Both the position numbers and the translations under genes were made by a program. From Hymenobacter sp. 5317J-9 (GTDB taxonomy: Bacteria; Bacteroidota; Bacteroidia; Cytophagales; Hymenobacteraceae), in contig NZ_CP095050.1 in the NCBI RefSeq assembly GCF_022921075.1, positions 4,092,001 to 4,156,000 on the forward strand: a stretch of DNA of 64,000 bases. The letters are read 5' to 3'. How positions within the stretch are numbered: the stretch's first letter is position 1; the number at the start of each line of letters is the position of its first letter. The notes beneath the pieces are model-generated. The model was not told where the DNA came from and ran no database searches. It was given only the letters and a program-made list of their open reading frames with translations. This document shows, one piece after another, positions 16,278 to 25,073 of this stretch.

Positions 16278-16955
16278 ATGCTTCTGCTCACCGAACTGCA
16301 CTACTTCCCGCCGGCCGCGCTTTTCGCCGAACTGCAGCGGGCCGACGGCCTGCTCATCGAAGCCCGCGAGCACTACCGCAAGCAAACCTTTCGCAACCGC
16401 TGCCTCATTCGCACCGCACAGGGCGTGCAGCCGCTCACGGTGCCCGTCATCGACGGCAACCGGGCCGAAAAGGTGAGCGTGTCGGAAATTGAAATCGACT
16501 ACCGGCAGAACTGGATTCACCGGCATTCGCGCACCCTGCAAACGGCCTACGGGAATAGTCCGTATTTTGAATATTATGCCGACTACCTGCACGATATTTA
16601 CGTAGGTAAGCCTATCTTGCTTTTCGACCTGAACCTGCAATTTCTGCAGTTATTGCTCCGCTGTTTTCGACTGACCCTGCCCCTCCACCTCACCGCCGAA
16701 TACCACGCTCACTACTCCGCGCAACCTTCTTCCGAGAATCTTGGTCTTGTAAATAGCCCGCCCGCCGCCGTCACCGACCGGCGCGACTGGCTGACACCCA
16801 AAGCGGCCTCCCGCCCCCCCGAACCTGACAGACCGGCAGCCCACACCCTGGTGCGGCCCTATCCGCAGGTGTTTGGCCCAGGTTTTGAGCCGGGCTTGAG
16901 TGTGCTGGACCTCTTGTTTTCGCAGGGACCAGCCGCCGGTGGTTTTTTACAATAA
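16278..16955 (+). CDS. WbqC-like family protein
   Basis: 225 residues from the ATG at 16278 (MLLLTELHYFPPAALF). The extension upstream would start inside the repeat. Motifs: EAREHYRKQTFRNRCLIRTAQG (about residues 28-49), the sequence LTVPVIDG, then DYRQNWIHRHSRTLQTAYGNSPYFEYY and DLNLQFLQ. All are characteristic of the WbqC family, which is usually near O-antigen or sugar genes and has no defined reaction. The C-terminal 70 residues are Pro-rich and less conserved, ending FEPGLSVLDLLFSQGP. No sugar genes are adjacent here. Confidence 0.82.
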   Translation: MLLLTELHYFPPAALFAELQRADGLLIEAREHYRKQTFRNRCLIRTAQGVQPLTVPVIDGNRAEKVSVSEIEIDYRQNWIHRHSRTLQTAYGNSPYFEYYADYLHDIYVGKPILLFDLNLQFLQLLLRCFRLTLPLHLTAEYHAHYSAQPSSENLGLVNSPPAAVTDRRDWLTPKAASRPPEPDRPAAHTLVRPYPQVFGPGFEPGLSVLDLLFSQGPAAGGFLQ

Positions 16956-17135
16956 GTTGTTGCGAAATGCGGCAACCTGTAAATTTCCCCCGACGTTACC
17001 AGTAAAAGCTTGCGGGCCACCCCCCGGCCCGAACCTTCGCCCGAACCGGCTTGTTTTCAAGCTACATCGGCCCAACCCGTACTTCGTGTATTTGCCCGAC
17101 GCGGGGCTGTCTGATTTTTCACTACGTTTATTGGC

Positions 17136-19748
17136 ATGGAAGCTAAATTCTCAAACCGCGTCAAAGAGGTTATTTCCCTGAGCCGGGAGGAAGCCATCCG
17201 TCTCGGCCACGACTATATCGGTACCGAACACCTGCTCCTCGGCATGATTCGCGAAGCCGAAGGCACGGCCCTCGGGCTGCTGCGCAAGCTGGGCGTGAGC
17301 ATCGACGAGCTCAAGTTCTCGCTCGAGCAGGCCACCCGCAACACCGCCACGCAGGGCACCAGCATCACCGGCTCGATTCCGCTCACCAAGCAGACCGAGA
17401 AGGTGCTGAAGATAACCTATTTGGAAGCCAAAATCTTCAAGTCCGAAATTATCGGCACCGAACACCTCCTGTTGTCTATCCTGCGGGACGAAGACAACAT
17501 ATCTTCCCAAATTCTTTCCAAGTTTAACGTGAACTACGAAACTGTGCGCGACTCGCTGGATTACCACGGTAATGCCGGCGCTGCTCCGCAAAACCGTACG
17601 CCCGACACCGACGACGACGACAACGACAAACTGTTTGGCTCGTCGGGCCCCGGCGGCCGCGGTGCGGGCACGGGTGCCGGTGCCAAGAAACCGGGCGAAA
17701 AATCGCGCACCCCGGTGCTCGACAATTTCGGCCGCGACCTTACCAAACTCGCTGAGGAAGACAAGCTCGACCCCATCGTGGGCCGCGAGAAAGAAATTGA
17801 GCGCGTAGCCCAGATTCTGAGCCGCCGCAAAAAGAACAACCCGATTCTCATCGGTGAGCCCGGCGTGGGTAAAACGGCCATCGCCGAAGGCCTCGCCCTG
17901 CGCATCATCCAGAAGAAGGTAAGCCGCGTGCTGTTCAACAAGCGCGTTGTGACCCTCGACCTCGCTTCGCTGGTGGCTGGTACTAAGTACCGCGGTCAGT
18001 TCGAAGAGCGCATGAAGGCCGTGATGAACGAGCTGGAGAAGTCACCCGACGTAATTCTGTTCATCGACGAGTTGCACACCATCGTGGGTGCCGGCGGTGC
18101 TTCGGGCTCGCTCGATGCCTCGAACATGTTCAAGCCAGCCTTGGCCCGCGGCGAGATTCAATGCATCGGCGCCACCACGCTGGACGAGTACCGTCAGTAC
18201 ATCGAGAAAGATGGCGCCCTGGCCCGTCGTTTCCAGATGGTGATGGTGGACCCCACCACGCCCGAGGAAACCATCGAAATCCTGCACAACATCAAGGACA
18301 AGTACCAGGACCACCACCACGTGGTGTACACCGATAAGGCCATTGAGCAGTGCGTGATGCTGTCGGACCGTTACATGTCGGACCGTTTCCTGCCGGACAA
18401 AGCCATTGATATTCTCGATGAGGCCGGTGCCCGCGTGCACATCAACAACATCGTGGTGCCTGAGGACATTCTCACGCTTGAAGAGCAGATTGAGAACATC
18501 AAAGGCGAGAAGAACCGCGTGGTGAAATCGCAGAAATACGAGGAAGCCGCCAAGCTCCGCGACACCGAGAAGAAGCTACTTGACCAACTCGAAACGGCCA
18601 AAAAATCGTGGGAGGAGGAAACCAAGAAGAAGCGCTACACGGTGAAAGAGGAGAACGTGGCCGAGGTTATCGCCATGATGACCGGCATCCCCGTTTCGCG
18701 CGTGGCCCAGAACGAAAGCCAGAAACTCCTCAACATGAACGAGGAACTGCAAGGCAAGGTAATTGGCCAGGACAAAGCCATCAAGCAATTGGTGAAAGCC
18801 ATCCAGCGCACCCGCGTGGGCTTGAAGGACCCAAAGAAGCCCATCGGCTCGTTCGTGTTCCTCGGCCCAACTGGTGTGGGTAAGACGGAGCTGGCCAAGG
18901 TGCTCGCCACATACCTCTTTGACAAAGAAGATGCGCTGGTGCGTGTTGACATGTCGGAGTACATGGAGAAATTCAGCGTATCGCGCCTGGTGGGCGCGCC
19001 TCCCGGCTACGTGGGTTACGAAGAGGGCGGCCAGCTGACGGAGAAAATCCGCCGCAAGCCCTACTCGGTTATCCTGCTCGATGAGATTGAGAAGGCGCAC
19101 CCGGACGTGTACAACCTGCTTCTGCAGGTGCTGGACGACGGTATCCTGACCGACGGCCTCGGCCGCAAGGTGGACTTCCGCAACACCATCATCATCATGA
19201 CCTCGAACATCGGGGCGCGTGACCTGCAGGACTTCGGCGCCGGCATCGGCTTCGGCACCAAGGCACGTCAGGAGAACATGGACGAGATTACGAAGGGCAC
19301 CATCACCAATGCTCTGAAGAAGACCTTCTCGCCCGAGTTCCTCAACCGTTTGGATGACGTTATTGTCTTCAACTCGCTGGAGAAAAAGGATATTCACAAA
19401 ATCATCGACATCAGCCTTAGCAAGCTCCTCTCGCGGGTGCAGGCTCTGGGCTACCGTGTTGAGTTGACGGAAGCCGCCAAGGACTTCGTGGCCGACAAAG
19501 GGTACGACCCCAAGTACGGTGCCCGTCCGCTGAACCGTGCCATCCAGAAGTACATCGAAGACCCGATTGCGGAGGAAATCCTCAAGGCTCAGGTGGTGCA
19601 CGGCGACGTGATTACCGCCGACTACACCGAAGGCGCCGAGGAACTGACCTTCTCGGTGAGCAAGAGCGGCGAGGCGCAGAACCTCGCCAGCGACGAGCGC
19701 CCGGCCGAAACGCCGGAGGCTCCAGATGCGGATGACAAAAAGAAGTAA
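17136..19748 (+). CDS. clpC: ClpC-type AAA+ ATPase, ATP-binding subunit of Clp protease
   Basis: 870 residues. Two Clp-N repeats (residues 1-150, RVKEVISLSREEAIRLGHDYIGTEHLLL) are followed by a Gly/Asp-rich spacer, AAA-1 with Walker A GEPGVGKTAIAEG near 240 and Walker B VILFIDELHT, a UVR-like coiled segment (QKYEEAAKLRDTEKK near 465), and AAA-2 with GPTGVGKTELAK near 577 and ILLDEIEKAHPDV. The middle segment and UVR motif mark ClpC rather than ClpA or ClpB. It unfolds proteins for ClpP. A terminator follows directly. A 180-bp leader upstream shows a near-match -7 box (TGTATTTG) about 35 bp before the start. Confidence 0.95.
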   Translation: MEAKFSNRVKEVISLSREEAIRLGHDYIGTEHLLLGMIREAEGTALGLLRKLGVSIDELKFSLEQATRNTATQGTSITGSIPLTKQTEKVLKITYLEAKIFKSEIIGTEHLLLSILRDEDNISSQILSKFNVNYETVRDSLDYHGNAGAAPQNRTPDTDDDDNDKLFGSSGPGGRGAGTGAGAKKPGEKSRTPVLDNFGRDLTKLAEEDKLDPIVGREKEIERVAQILSRRKKNNPILIGEPGVGKTAIAEGLALRIIQKKVSRVLFNKRVVTLDLASLVAGTKYRGQFEERMKAVMNELEKSPDVILFIDELHTIVGAGGASGSLDASNMFKPALARGEIQCIGATTLDEYRQYIEKDGALARRFQMVMVDPTTPEETIEILHNIKDKYQDHHHVVYTDKAIEQCVMLSDRYMSDRFLPDKAIDILDEAGARVHINNIVVPEDILTLEEQIENIKGEKNRVVKSQKYEEAAKLRDTEKKLLDQLETAKKSWEEETKKKRYTVKEENVAEVIAMMTGIPVSRVAQNESQKLLNMNEELQGKVIGQDKAIKQLVKAIQRTRVGLKDPKKPIGSFVFLGPTGVGKTELAKVLATYLFDKEDALVRVDMSEYMEKFSVSRLVGAPPGYVGYEEGGQLTEKIRRKPYSVILLDEIEKAHPDVYNLLLQVLDDGILTDGLGRKVDFRNTIIIMTSNIGARDLQDFGAGIGFGTKARQENMDEITKGTITNALKKTFSPEFLNRLDDVIVFNSLEKKDIHKIIDISLSKLLSRVQALGYRVELTEAAKDFVADKGYDPKYGARPLNRAIQKYIEDPIAEEILKAQVVHGDVITADYTEGAEELTFSVSKSGEAQNLASDERPAETPEAPDADDKKK

Positions 19749-19784
19749 GATTGTTGCATCAGCCTTGGCTCGTGCCAATTAGAG

Positions 19785-19818
19785 TAAGCCGGTTCCAGCA
19801 ATGGAGCCGGCTTTTTTT
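19785..19818 (+). terminator. Rho-independent terminator after clpC
   Basis: Stem AGCCGGTTCC/GGAGCCGGCT (one G-U pair), 6-base loop, then seven or more T. Confidence 0.88.
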
Positions 19819-19891
19819 ATTTCGGTTATTCTATATTAGACGTTGGTTTTACCACAATTAAGGGGTTTTTAGCACTCTTATCTCTCTTATT

Positions 19892-22036
19892 ATGAAATTT
19901 CTACGCAGAGCGGCCCTGACGGGCGCTGGCGCGGCAATGGCCGGAGCAGCAATGGCCCAATCAGCCCCGGTTGCTCCCCTCAAGCCAAAGGTGTTCACCG
20001 ATTTTGGCATCACGCGCACCGACAATTACTACTGGCTGAACCAGCCTTCCGACCCGGCGGTGCTGAAATACCTGAATGCCGAAAACGCCTATTATGACCA
20101 GCAGATGGCCGGCGCCAAGGAAACCCAGAAAAAACTGGCCCAGGAAATCAAGAACCGCATCAAGCAGGAAGATTCTTCCGAACCCTATCGAGACAACGAC
20201 TACTACTATTACACGCGCTACGAATTCGCGTCGGAGTATCCCATCTACTGCCGGAAGAAAGGCAGCCTGATTGCCACCGAGGAAGTGCTGTTGAACGGCG
20301 ACGAAATGGGTACCGGCCGGCCCTACTTCCAGATTGGCGACTGGGCCGTGAGCGACAACAATCAGTTGCTGGCTTTTTCGGTCGACACCGTGAGCCGCCG
20401 CCTCTACACGCTGCGGTTCAAGAACCTGGCCACGGGAAAGGATTACCCCGAGCGCATTCCCAACACCAGCGGCGAAGTGGTGTGGGCGGCCGACAACAAA
20501 ACCGTGTTGTATGTGCGCAAGGACGTGAAAACGCTCCTGCCCTACCAGGTGTACCGCCACACGCTGGGCACCGACCCCAAGACGGATTCCTTCGTGTACG
20601 AGGAGAAGGACAACACTTTTAATGTGTCCATCAACCGGTCCAAATCGCGCAAATACATTGGCATTGAGCTGCACAGCTCGCTGTCGTCGGAGTACCGCTA
20701 CCTGGAAGCCAACGCGCCCACGGCCCAGCCCAAGGTGTTTCAAAAGCGCGAGCCCGACCACCTGTATCAGGTAGAGCACCTGGGCGACAAGTTCTACGTG
20801 CGCACCAACTGGCAGGCGCCCAACTACCGCCTGATGGTGACGCCCATAGCCACGACCAGCAAGGCCACCTGGACCGATGCCCTGCCCCGCAATCCCGTCA
20901 TCTTCCTCGACAACTTTGACGTGTTTAAGGAATACCTGGTGCTGAATGAGCGCAAAGGCGGCCTGCGCCAGCTGCGCGTGGTGAGCCTCAAAGACAAGCA
21001 GGAGCACCACATCCCCTTCGACGAAGCCGCTTACACCGCCACCATTGGCGTGAACCGCGAAATTGACACGCCGCTGCTGCGCTACAACTATACCTCGCTC
21101 ACCACGCCGCCGTCCATTTACGAGTACGACATGAGCACGCGCACCGGCACCCTGCTGAAAGAGCAGCCGGTGCTGGGCAACTACAACAAGTTCGACTACG
21201 TGACGGAGCGCGTGTTTGTGAAGTCGCGCGACAACAAGTTCATTCCCATGTCCATCGTGTACAAGAAGGGCACGAAGCTGGACGGGAGCGCGCCCCTGCT
21301 GCAATACGCCTACGGCTCCTACGGCTTCTCGCAGGACCCCACTTTCAGCGCGGCCCGGCTGAGCCTGCTTAACCGGGGCTTCGTGTACGCGCTATGCAAC
21401 ATCCGCGGCGGGCAGGAGATGGGCCGGCAGTGGTTTGAGGACGGCCGGATGGGCCACAAAATCAACAGCTTCAACGATTTCATTGACTGCTCCGAATACC
21501 TCACCAAGCCGCGCGAGGTGCAGGTGGGCGCCACCAAGCTGAAACAGCAGCTTACCTCGCCCGCCGCGCTATTTGCCATGGGCGGCAGCGCCGGCGGCCT
21601 GCTCATGGGCGCCGTGGTGAACATGCGGCCCGACCTGTACAAGGGCGTCATTGCCGCCGTGCCGTTTGTGGACGTCGTCACGACGATGTCGGACCCCAGC
21701 ATTCCGCTCACCACCAGCGAGTACGACCAGTGGGGCAACCCCGCCAACGAGGAGGAGTTCAAGTACATGCTGTCGTACTCGCCCTACGACAACGTGAAAA
21801 AGCAGGCCTACCCGAACATGCTCGTCACCACCGGCCTGCACGACTCGCAGGTGCAGTACTACGAGCCGGCCAAGTGGGTGGCCAAGCTGCGCGCCCTGAA
21901 AACCGACAAGAACCTGCTCTTGTTGCACACCGACATGGCGGCGGGCCACGGCGGGGCCTCGGGCCGCTTCAAGTCCATTGACGACACCGCGCGGCAGTAC
22001 GCGTTTATGCTGCTGCTGCTGGGCAAGAACATTTAG
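19892..22036 (+). CDS. S9 family serine peptidase (oligopeptidase B-like)
   Basis: 714 residues. The N-terminus MKFLRRAALTGAGAAMAGAAMAQ looks like an export signal with a twin-Arg-like start. A seven-bladed propeller domain (about residues 70-420) precedes the alpha/beta hydrolase domain. The nucleophile is in GGSAGGLLMG (Ser566), Asp651 lies in GLHDSQVQ, and His686 in AAGHGGASGR. The QFSYGSYG-like block is present as LLQYAYGSYGF. It should cleave short peptides after basic or proline residues; which one is not decided by sequence alone. Downstream is a compact palindrome that can act as its terminator. Confidence 0.92.
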   Translation: MKFLRRAALTGAGAAMAGAAMAQSAPVAPLKPKVFTDFGITRTDNYYWLNQPSDPAVLKYLNAENAYYDQQMAGAKETQKKLAQEIKNRIKQEDSSEPYRDNDYYYYTRYEFASEYPIYCRKKGSLIATEEVLLNGDEMGTGRPYFQIGDWAVSDNNQLLAFSVDTVSRRLYTLRFKNLATGKDYPERIPNTSGEVVWAADNKTVLYVRKDVKTLLPYQVYRHTLGTDPKTDSFVYEEKDNTFNVSINRSKSRKYIGIELHSSLSSEYRYLEANAPTAQPKVFQKREPDHLYQVEHLGDKFYVRTNWQAPNYRLMVTPIATTSKATWTDALPRNPVIFLDNFDVFKEYLVLNERKGGLRQLRVVSLKDKQEHHIPFDEAAYTATIGVNREIDTPLLRYNYTSLTTPPSIYEYDMSTRTGTLLKEQPVLGNYNKFDYVTERVFVKSRDNKFIPMSIVYKKGTKLDGSAPLLQYAYGSYGFSQDPTFSAARLSLLNRGFVYALCNIRGGQEMGRQWFEDGRMGHKINSFNDFIDCSEYLTKPREVQVGATKLKQQLTSPAALFAMGGSAGGLLMGAVVNMRPDLYKGVIAAVPFVDVVTTMSDPSIPLTTSEYDQWGNPANEEEFKYMLSYSPYDNVKKQAYPNMLVTTGLHDSQVQYYEPAKWVAKLRALKTDKNLLLLHTDMAAGHGGASGRFKSIDDTARQYAFMLLLLGKNI

Positions 22037-22048
22037 CAACAGGGAATC

Positions 22049-22104
22049 AAAAAGAACGTCATGCTGAGCGGTGCTTCGATTTCGCTTGGCATGACGTTCT
22101 TTTT
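22049..22104 (+). terminator. Compact GTCATGC-type palindrome acting as terminator
   Basis: AAAAAGAACGTCATGC at 22049-22064 pairs with GCATGACGTTCTTTTT at 22089-22104, giving a 16-bp stem with a T-run. It is a shortened member of the dispersed repeat family placed 13 bp after the S9 peptidase stop. Confidence 0.75.
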
Positions 22105-22130
22105 CTGACTTCCATAATCTACCCATAACC

Positions 22131-22138
22131 TACCTTTG
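22131..22138 (+). promoter_or_regulatory. Putative -7 promoter element (TACCTTTG)
   Basis: Exact TAnnTTTG match 48 bp before the ATG at 22187 of the carboxylase gene. Confidence 0.5.
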
Positions 22139-22186
22139 GCATCCCATTCCCGCGCACACTTCCCACCCGCGCGCTTAGCCCTACTC

Positions 22187-23755
22187 ATGCCCGACCCGCA
22201 CGCCCACGCCCACCTTTCGAAAACCGAACTACTGGCCCGCAAAAACGAAGAAGCACTTCTCGGCGGCGGCCAGGCCCGTATCGACGCTCAGCACAAAAAA
22301 GGCAAACTCAGCGCCCGCGAACGGATTGATTTGCTGCTGGACGAAGGCTCTTTCGAAGAAATCGGCAAGTTTGTGATGCACCGGGCCAAAGACTTTGGCC
22401 TCGACAAAGAGCACTACCTCGGCGACGGCGTGGTGACCGGCTACGGGACCGTAAACGGCCGTCTGGTGTACGTTTTCTCGCAGGATTTCACGGTGTTTGG
22501 CGGCTCGCTCAGCGAAACCCACGCCGAGAAAATCGTCAAAATCATGGACCTGGCCATGAAGAACGGTGCGCCCGTCATCGGCCTCAACGACTCGGGCGGC
22601 GCCCGCATTCAGGAAGGCGTGGTGAGCCTCGGTGGCTACGCCGACATTTTTTATAAGAATACCCTGGCCTCGGGTGTGGTGCCGCAGTTGTCGGCCATCA
22701 TGGGGCCGTGCGCGGGCGGCGCGGTGTACTCGCCGGCCATCACCGATTTCATCCTGATGGTGGAACACACGAGTTACATGTTCGTGACCGGCCCTAACGT
22801 GGTGAAAACCGTGACCCACGAGAATGTGACCAGCGAGGAACTCGGCGGCGCCAGCACGCATTCGGCCAAAAGCGGCGTCACGCACTTCTCGTGCGCCAAC
22901 GAAGTGGTGGCCATCAACCACATCAAGCAGCTGCTGAGCTACATGCCGCAGAACTGCGAAGAAACGGCCCCCGCTCAGCCCTACGAAGCGGCCGGCGACG
23001 AAAGCCGCCCGGTCCTCGACAACCTCATCCCGGAGAATGCCAACCAACCCTACGACATGCGCGAAGTGGTGGAAGGAATCATTGACGAGGGCTCTTTCCT
23101 TGAAGTGCACCAGAATTTCGCCGAGAATATTGTGGTAGGCTTCGCTCGCCTAGCGGGCCGCAGCATTGGCATTGTGGGCAACCAGCCGGCCGTGCTGGCC
23201 GGTGTGCTCGACATCAACGCCAGCACCAAGGCTGCCCGGTTCGTACGCTTCTGCGACTCGTTCAACATCCCGTTGCTGGTGCTCGAAGACGTGCCCGGCT
23301 TCCTGCCCGGCACCGACCAGGAGTGGCGCGGCATCATCACCAACGGCGCCAAGCTGCTTTATGCTTTCTGCGAAGCTACCGTGCCGCGCATCACCGTCAT
23401 TACCCGCAAAGCGTATGGTGGAGCGTATGATGTGATGAACTCCAAGCACATCGGCGCCGACATGAACTACGCTTGGCCCACCGCTGAAATTGCGGTGATG
23501 GGCGCTAAAGGCGCGGCCGAAATCATCTTCAAGCGCGAAATTGCCGCCGCCGAAAACCCCGAAGCCAAGCTGCAGGAAAAGGTGGACGAGTACCAGGAGA
23601 AATTCGCCACGCCCTACCGCGCCGCTCACCGCGGCTTCGTGGACGAGGTGATTCTGCCCTCGCAGACACGTCAGAAATTGATTCGCGCGTTCAAGATGTT
23701 AGAAAACAAAGTGGACGTGTTGCCGCGCAAAAAACACGGAAACATTCCGCTGTAA
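22187..23755 (+). CDS. Acyl-CoA carboxylase, carboxyltransferase (beta) subunit
   Basis: 522 residues from the ATG at 22187; the longer frame would swallow the promoter box. Carboxyltransferase motifs: KLSARERIDLLLDEGSFEE, FSQDFTVFGGSLSE, GLNDSGGARIQEGV, QLSAIMGPCAGGAVYSPA in the N-half, and LEDVPGFLPGTDQEWRGIITNGAKL, TVITRKAYGGAYDVM and WPTAEIAVMGAKGA in the C-half. This is the propionyl/methylmalonyl-type beta subunit (PccB-like), which carries CO2 from biotin to an acyl-CoA. No alpha or biotin-carrier gene is in the window, so it must pair with products encoded elsewhere. Confidence 0.93.
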   Translation: MPDPHAHAHLSKTELLARKNEEALLGGGQARIDAQHKKGKLSARERIDLLLDEGSFEEIGKFVMHRAKDFGLDKEHYLGDGVVTGYGTVNGRLVYVFSQDFTVFGGSLSETHAEKIVKIMDLAMKNGAPVIGLNDSGGARIQEGVVSLGGYADIFYKNTLASGVVPQLSAIMGPCAGGAVYSPAITDFILMVEHTSYMFVTGPNVVKTVTHENVTSEELGGASTHSAKSGVTHFSCANEVVAINHIKQLLSYMPQNCEETAPAQPYEAAGDESRPVLDNLIPENANQPYDMREVVEGIIDEGSFLEVHQNFAENIVVGFARLAGRSIGIVGNQPAVLAGVLDINASTKAARFVRFCDSFNIPLLVLEDVPGFLPGTDQEWRGIITNGAKLLYAFCEATVPRITVITRKAYGGAYDVMNSKHIGADMNYAWPTAEIAVMGAKGAAEIIFKREIAAAENPEAKLQEKVDEYQEKFATPYRAAHRGFVDEVILPSQTRQKLIRAFKMLENKVDVLPRKKHGNIPL

Positions 23756-23768
23756 TGCTACTTTCTTT

Positions 23769-23868
23769 GAACGTCATGTTGAGCGCAGTCTAAGCACCGC
23801 TCCTGCAATACCAGAATTGAGTTAGTTGCGCGGTGGAGATGCTTCGGCTGCGCTCAGCATGACGTTCT
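23769..23868. repeat. Long inverted repeat, GTCATGC-type family, partly decayed
   Basis: The left arm GAACGTCATGTTGAGCGCAG continues as a damaged TCTAAGCACCGC. The right arm GCGGTGGAGATGCTTCGGCT plus GCGCTCAGCATGACGTTC is intact. It lies between the carboxylase and M42 peptidase genes. Confidence 0.8.
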
Positions 23869-23891
23869 TCCATCCCATATTCCGTGCTACC

Positions 23892-24962
23892 ATGCGTCCT
23901 GAGTCCTTCGAGTTTCTTCAGAACTACCTCAACAACCCCTCCCCCACCGGCTTCGAAAAAGAAGGCCAAAAACTGTGGTTGGAATACCTCAAGCCCTACA
24001 TCGACGAGTATTTCGTGGATACCTACGGCACCGTAGTGGGCGTCATTAATCCCGACGCGAAATACAAAGTCGTCATCGAAGCGCACGCCGATGAGATTTC
24101 CTATTTCGTGAACTACATCACCAAGGAAGGCTACCTGTACCTGCGCCGCAACGGCGGTTCCGACCCGCTGGTGGCGCCTAGCAAGCGTGTGAATATTTTT
24201 GGCGAGAAGGGCATCGTGAAAGGCATTTTCGGCTGGCCCGCTATTCACGTGCGCAAGGTGGAACAGGACAAAGCGCCGACCATCGAAACCGTTTTTCTGG
24301 ACTGCGGCGCGAGCAGCGCCGACGAAGTGGCCGAAATGGGCATTCACGTGGGCTCGGTGGTGACGTTTGAGGACGAATTCACGGTGCTCAACGACAAGTT
24401 TTACGTGGGCCGCGCCCTCGACAACCGCGTGGGCGGCTTCATGATTGCCGAGGTGGCCCGCATGCTGAAGGAGAACGACAAAAAGTTGCCCTTCGGCCTC
24501 TACATCGTGAATGCGGTGCAGGAGGAAATTGGCCTGCGCGGCGCCGAGATGGTGGCGCACCGCATCAATCCCGACGTGGCCATCATCACCGACGTGACCC
24601 ACGACAGCCAGTCGCCGATGTACGAGAAGAAGACGGCCGGCGACATCAGTTGCGGCAAAGGACCGGTGATTACCTACGGCCCGGCCGTGCAAAACAACCT
24701 GCGCGACCTCATCATTGACACGGCCAAGCAGGCCGATATTCCCTTCCAGCGCGCCGCCGCCACCCGCGCTACCGGCACCGACACCGATGCCTTTGCTTAT
24801 TCCGGCTCCGGCGTAGCTTCGGCCCTGATTTCGCTGCCTCTCAAATACATGCACACCACGGTAGAGACCGTGCACAAAGACGACGTGGAGAGCGTGACGC
24901 GCCTGATTTACGAGACGCTGCTGCGCATTGAGGACGGGCACGATTTCCGGTACTTTAATTAA
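23892..24962 (+). CDS. M42 family metallopeptidase
   Basis: 356 residues from the ATG at 23892; the upstream frame is encoded by repeat sequence. Metal and catalytic motifs follow the M42 (TET/glutamyl aminopeptidase) pattern: VVIEAHADEISY (first zinc His near 60 with its Asp), GRALDNRVGGF (bridging Asp), VNAVQEEIGLRGAE (Glu pair), ITDVTHD and the C-terminal LPLKYMHTTVETV (last His). Such enzymes are cytosolic dodecameric aminopeptidases that finish peptide degradation. No signal peptide is present. Substrate preference is not clear from the sequence. Confidence 0.9.
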   Translation: MRPESFEFLQNYLNNPSPTGFEKEGQKLWLEYLKPYIDEYFVDTYGTVVGVINPDAKYKVVIEAHADEISYFVNYITKEGYLYLRRNGGSDPLVAPSKRVNIFGEKGIVKGIFGWPAIHVRKVEQDKAPTIETVFLDCGASSADEVAEMGIHVGSVVTFEDEFTVLNDKFYVGRALDNRVGGFMIAEVARMLKENDKKLPFGLYIVNAVQEEIGLRGAEMVAHRINPDVAIITDVTHDSQSPMYEKKTAGDISCGKGPVITYGPAVQNNLRDLIIDTAKQADIPFQRAAATRATGTDTDAFAYSGSGVASALISLPLKYMHTTVETVHKDDVESVTRLIYETLLRIEDGHDFRYFN

Positions 24963-24978
24963 GTTTTAGAAACCCTTT

Positions 24979-25058
24979 GTCATCCTGAGCGCAGCGAAGG
25001 ACCTTATCACGTTCGGAATCCAAACGCGATAAGGTCCTTCGCTGCGCTCAGGATGACA
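24979..25058. repeat. Long inverted repeat, CATCCTGAGC variant of the GTCATGC family
   Basis: Arms TGTCATCCTGAGCGCAGCGA plus AGGACCTTATC and their reverse complement are almost perfect, with a loop of about 18 bp. The inner stem differs from other copies, but both arms changed together. It lies 16 bp before the start of the BtuF-like gene. Confidence 0.9.
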
Positions 25059-25073
25059 TTTTTTTGAATCAAC

